Assembly (NCBI GenBank): GCA_028865845.1
Contig: JAGWJK010000306.1
Coordinates: forward strand, 1-6,013
Reading direction: 5' to 3'
Length of the DNA: 6,013 bases
DNA from: Rhizobiaceae bacterium
Lineage (GTDB): Bacteria > Pseudomonadota > Alphaproteobacteria > Rhizobiales > Rhizobiaceae
Made by a program: the position numbers and the translations under genes. Shown piece by piece: positions 4,485 to 6,013 of this stretch. The stretch's first letter is position 1, and each line of letters begins with the position of its first letter. The notes under the pieces were generated by a model. It saw nothing but the letters and a program-made list of their open reading frames with translations. It was not told the origin of the DNA and did not search any database.

Positions 4485-6013
4485 GCGACGCGCCTCGGGC
4501 AAACGCCCGAACGTGCTGCTGATCTCGGCCGACCAATGGCGGGGTGATTGCCTCTCCGCCATGGGTCATCCGAGCGTCAGGACGCCGGCGGTCGATGCCT
4601 TGGCGCGGGAGGGCGTGCTCTTCCGCCGGCATTTTGCCGGAGCAGCACCCTGCTCACCGGCGCGGGCGACGCTCTACACCGGCCTCTACCAGATGAATCA
4701 TCGCGTCTGCCGCAACGGCTCGCCGCTCGATGCACGCTTCGACAATCTGGCGCTCGCCGCCCGTCGCGGCGGTTACGACCCGACATTGTTCGGTTATACC
4801 GATACCGCGCCGGACCCGAGAGAGCTCGACCCGAACGATCCGCATCTGACCACCTATGAGGGCGTGCTGCCAGGCTTTACCGTGCGCCAGCTGCTCCCGG
4901 AGCATGAAAAGCCATGGCTTTCCTGGCTGCGCTCGCGCGGCCATGAGCAGGCAACGAGCCGCGATATTCACATTCCCGTCGGCGCGCAGCCGGGCGAAAT
5001 TTCCAACGCGGCACCGGCCTATTCCAAGGACGAGACGCAGACGGCGTTTCTCGCCGGAGAATTCATTCGCTGGCTCGGCGAACAGGACGCGCCTTGGTTC
5101 GCGCATGTCTCGTTCCTGCGGCCGCACCCGCCGTTTTCGGTGACGGAGCCGTATAATCGTATGTTCGATGCCGGCGATGGTCCGGCGTTTGCGCGACAGG
5201 CCGACCGCGATATCGAGCAGGCAAGCCATCCTTTTCTCGCCTTCGCCTTGCCGCGCACCGCCAAGGGCGGCTTCGTGCACGGGGCCAAGGGTGCTGTCAG
5301 CGACTGGATCGCCGAGGATTTCGCGGCAATCCGCGCCATCTATTACGGCATGATCGCCGAGGTCGATGCGCAGCTCGGGCGGATCTGGCAGGCGCTTAAG
5401 GACGCAGATGCCTGGGACGATACGCTGATCGTCTTCACGTCGGATCATGCCGAGATGATGGGCGATCACTGGATGCTTGGCAAAGGCGGCTATTTCGACG
5501 GCAGCTACCATATCCCGCTGGTCATTCGCGATCCAATGCAGCCTGCCGGCTTCGGGCGCCAGGTCGATCATTTCACCAGTGCCGCCGATATTTTCCCGAC
5601 GCTGTGCGACCGGCTGGATCTGGTTGCCGACAACCATCTCGACGGCGAAACGCTTCGGCCTTTTCTCGAGAACGGCGAAGTCGAGGCCTGGCGGGATGCA
5701 GCTTTCTGGGAATTCGATTTCCGGGATATTTCCGGCGGCGAGGCGGAGCGACATTTCGGCCTACGGTCGAACGCCTGCAATCTCTCGATCATCAGGGATG
5801 AACGCTTCAAATACGTCCACTTTGCCGGCTTGCCGCCGTTGCTCTTCGATCTCTCAAGAGATCCGATGGAGCTCACCAACCTCGCCGATGACAGCGCATA
5901 TGCGACGGTCAGGCTGGCTTATGCCGAAAAACTGCTGGCGCTGCGCGCACGGCATCTCGACCAGACGCTTGCCTATACCGAGCTTACGGAAAAAGGGCCG
6001 GTTTCGCGCCGGC
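4462..6013 (+). CDS. Formylglycine-dependent sulfatase-family hydrolase resembling phosphonate monoester hydrolase/phosphodiesterase (3' end outside window)
   Basis: An alkaline-phosphatase-superfamily hydrolase acting on sulfate, phosphate-diester or phosphonate-monoester bonds; there is no signal peptide, so it is probably cytoplasmic. Visible are the metal-binding DQ (D24-Q25 in ISADQWRGD), the type I sulfatase motif CSPAR (C64, R68), where C64 would be converted to formylglycine, MNHRVCRNG (N85), GYTDTAPDPR (Y112), RPHPPF (H222), the second metal pair D328-H329 in TSDHAEMMGDH, and LGK (K341). WEFDFRDI, FKYVHFAGLPPLLFDL and DPMELTNLADD near the C-terminus are characteristic of the Rhizobium/Burkholderia phosphonate monoester hydrolases (about 514 aa). 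517 codons are present without a stop, so only a few residues are probably missing. Start: ATG 4462 is the only ATG before the conserved core and lies inside the last codons of galE; no strong ribosome site precedes it, which fits translational coupling. The natural substrate cannot be told; the family is promiscuous. Confidence 0.88.
   Translation, partial: MPSPTSIKRRASGKRPNVLLISADQWRGDCLSAMGHPSVRTPAVDALAREGVLFRRHFAGAAPCSPARATLYTGLYQMNHRVCRNGSPLDARFDNLALAARRGGYDPTLFGYTDTAPDPRELDPNDPHLTTYEGVLPGFTVRQLLPEHEKPWLSWLRSRGHEQATSRDIHIPVGAQPGEISNAAPAYSKDETQTAFLAGEFIRWLGEQDAPWFAHVSFLRPHPPFSVTEPYNRMFDAGDGPAFARQADRDIEQASHPFLAFALPRTAKGGFVHGAKGAVSDWIAEDFAAIRAIYYGMIAEVDAQLGRIWQALKDADAWDDTLIVFTSDHAEMMGDHWMLGKGGYFDGSYHIPLVIRDPMQPAGFGRQVDHFTSAADIFPTLCDRLDLVADNHLDGETLRPFLENGEVEAWRDAAFWEFDFRDISGGEAERHFGLRSNACNLSIIRDERFKYVHFAGLPPLLFDLSRDPMELTNLADDSAYATVRLAYAEKLLALRARHLDQTLAYTELTEKGPVSRR

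Noticed and set aside
4495..4510. 6-bp hairpin TCGGGC-AAAC-GCCCGA just after the galE stop
   Set aside because: It has no U-tract and lies within the hydrolase coding sequence (codons for ASGKRPN), so it is unlikely to be a terminator.
3852..4562. 236-codon antisense frame opposite galE
   Set aside because: Shadow of galE, with no recognisable domain and no ribosome site.
4654..5754. Long antisense open frame (366 codons) opposite the hydrolase
   Set aside because: It lies entirely within a clearly recognised gene, its translation is Arg/Ala/Gly-rich without motifs, and long antisense frames are expected opposite GC-ending codons.

Overview
The window is high in GC, with GC-ending codons, Shine-Dalgarno-type starts and proteins that resemble those of the Rhizobiales. 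A Rhizobium- or Agrobacterium-like alphaproteobacterial chromosome is the best guess, made from protein resemblance and base composition and not from a marker gene. No tRNA, rRNA, CRISPR, insertion sequence or phage gene was seen.

Layout. At the left edge is a short C-terminal tail (+), probably of a sugar-nucleotide epimerase/dehydratase (3-71). Convergent to it, on the minus strand, is a complete TviB/WbpA-type nucleotide-sugar dehydrogenase (177-1466). A 235-bp divergent intergenic region holds a 16-bp perfect palindrome and a pair of near-identical 9-mers. To its right, on the plus strand, are: a cytochrome b561 gene with an apparent +1-base frameshift near its N-terminus (1702-2269); a strong intrinsic terminator (2296-2329); a 62-aa charged helical protein of unknown function (2398-2586); a YoaK/DUF1275 membrane protein (2691-3374); a GalE/ExoB UDP-glucose 4-epimerase (start most likely 3501, end 4484); and, overlapping the end of galE, a nearly complete formylglycine-type sulfatase/phosphonate monoester hydrolase homologue (4462 to the right edge).

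How the genes fit together. The left block (epimerase tail plus dehydrogenase) and galE all act on nucleotide sugars. They would supply uronic acid, UDP-galactose or related precursors for surface polysaccharide; in rhizobia the galE homologue is exoB. The hydrolase is probably translated together with galE because the genes overlap. Cytochrome b561, the 62-aa protein and the DUF1275 protein look like separate small transcription units without an evident link to sugar metabolism.

The region is mostly ordinary chromosomal gene content. I found no convincing new system. The observations most worth checking are the b561 frameshift, the galE-hydrolase overlap together with an apparent active-site substitution in the hydrolase, and the 62-aa orphan bounded by hairpins.
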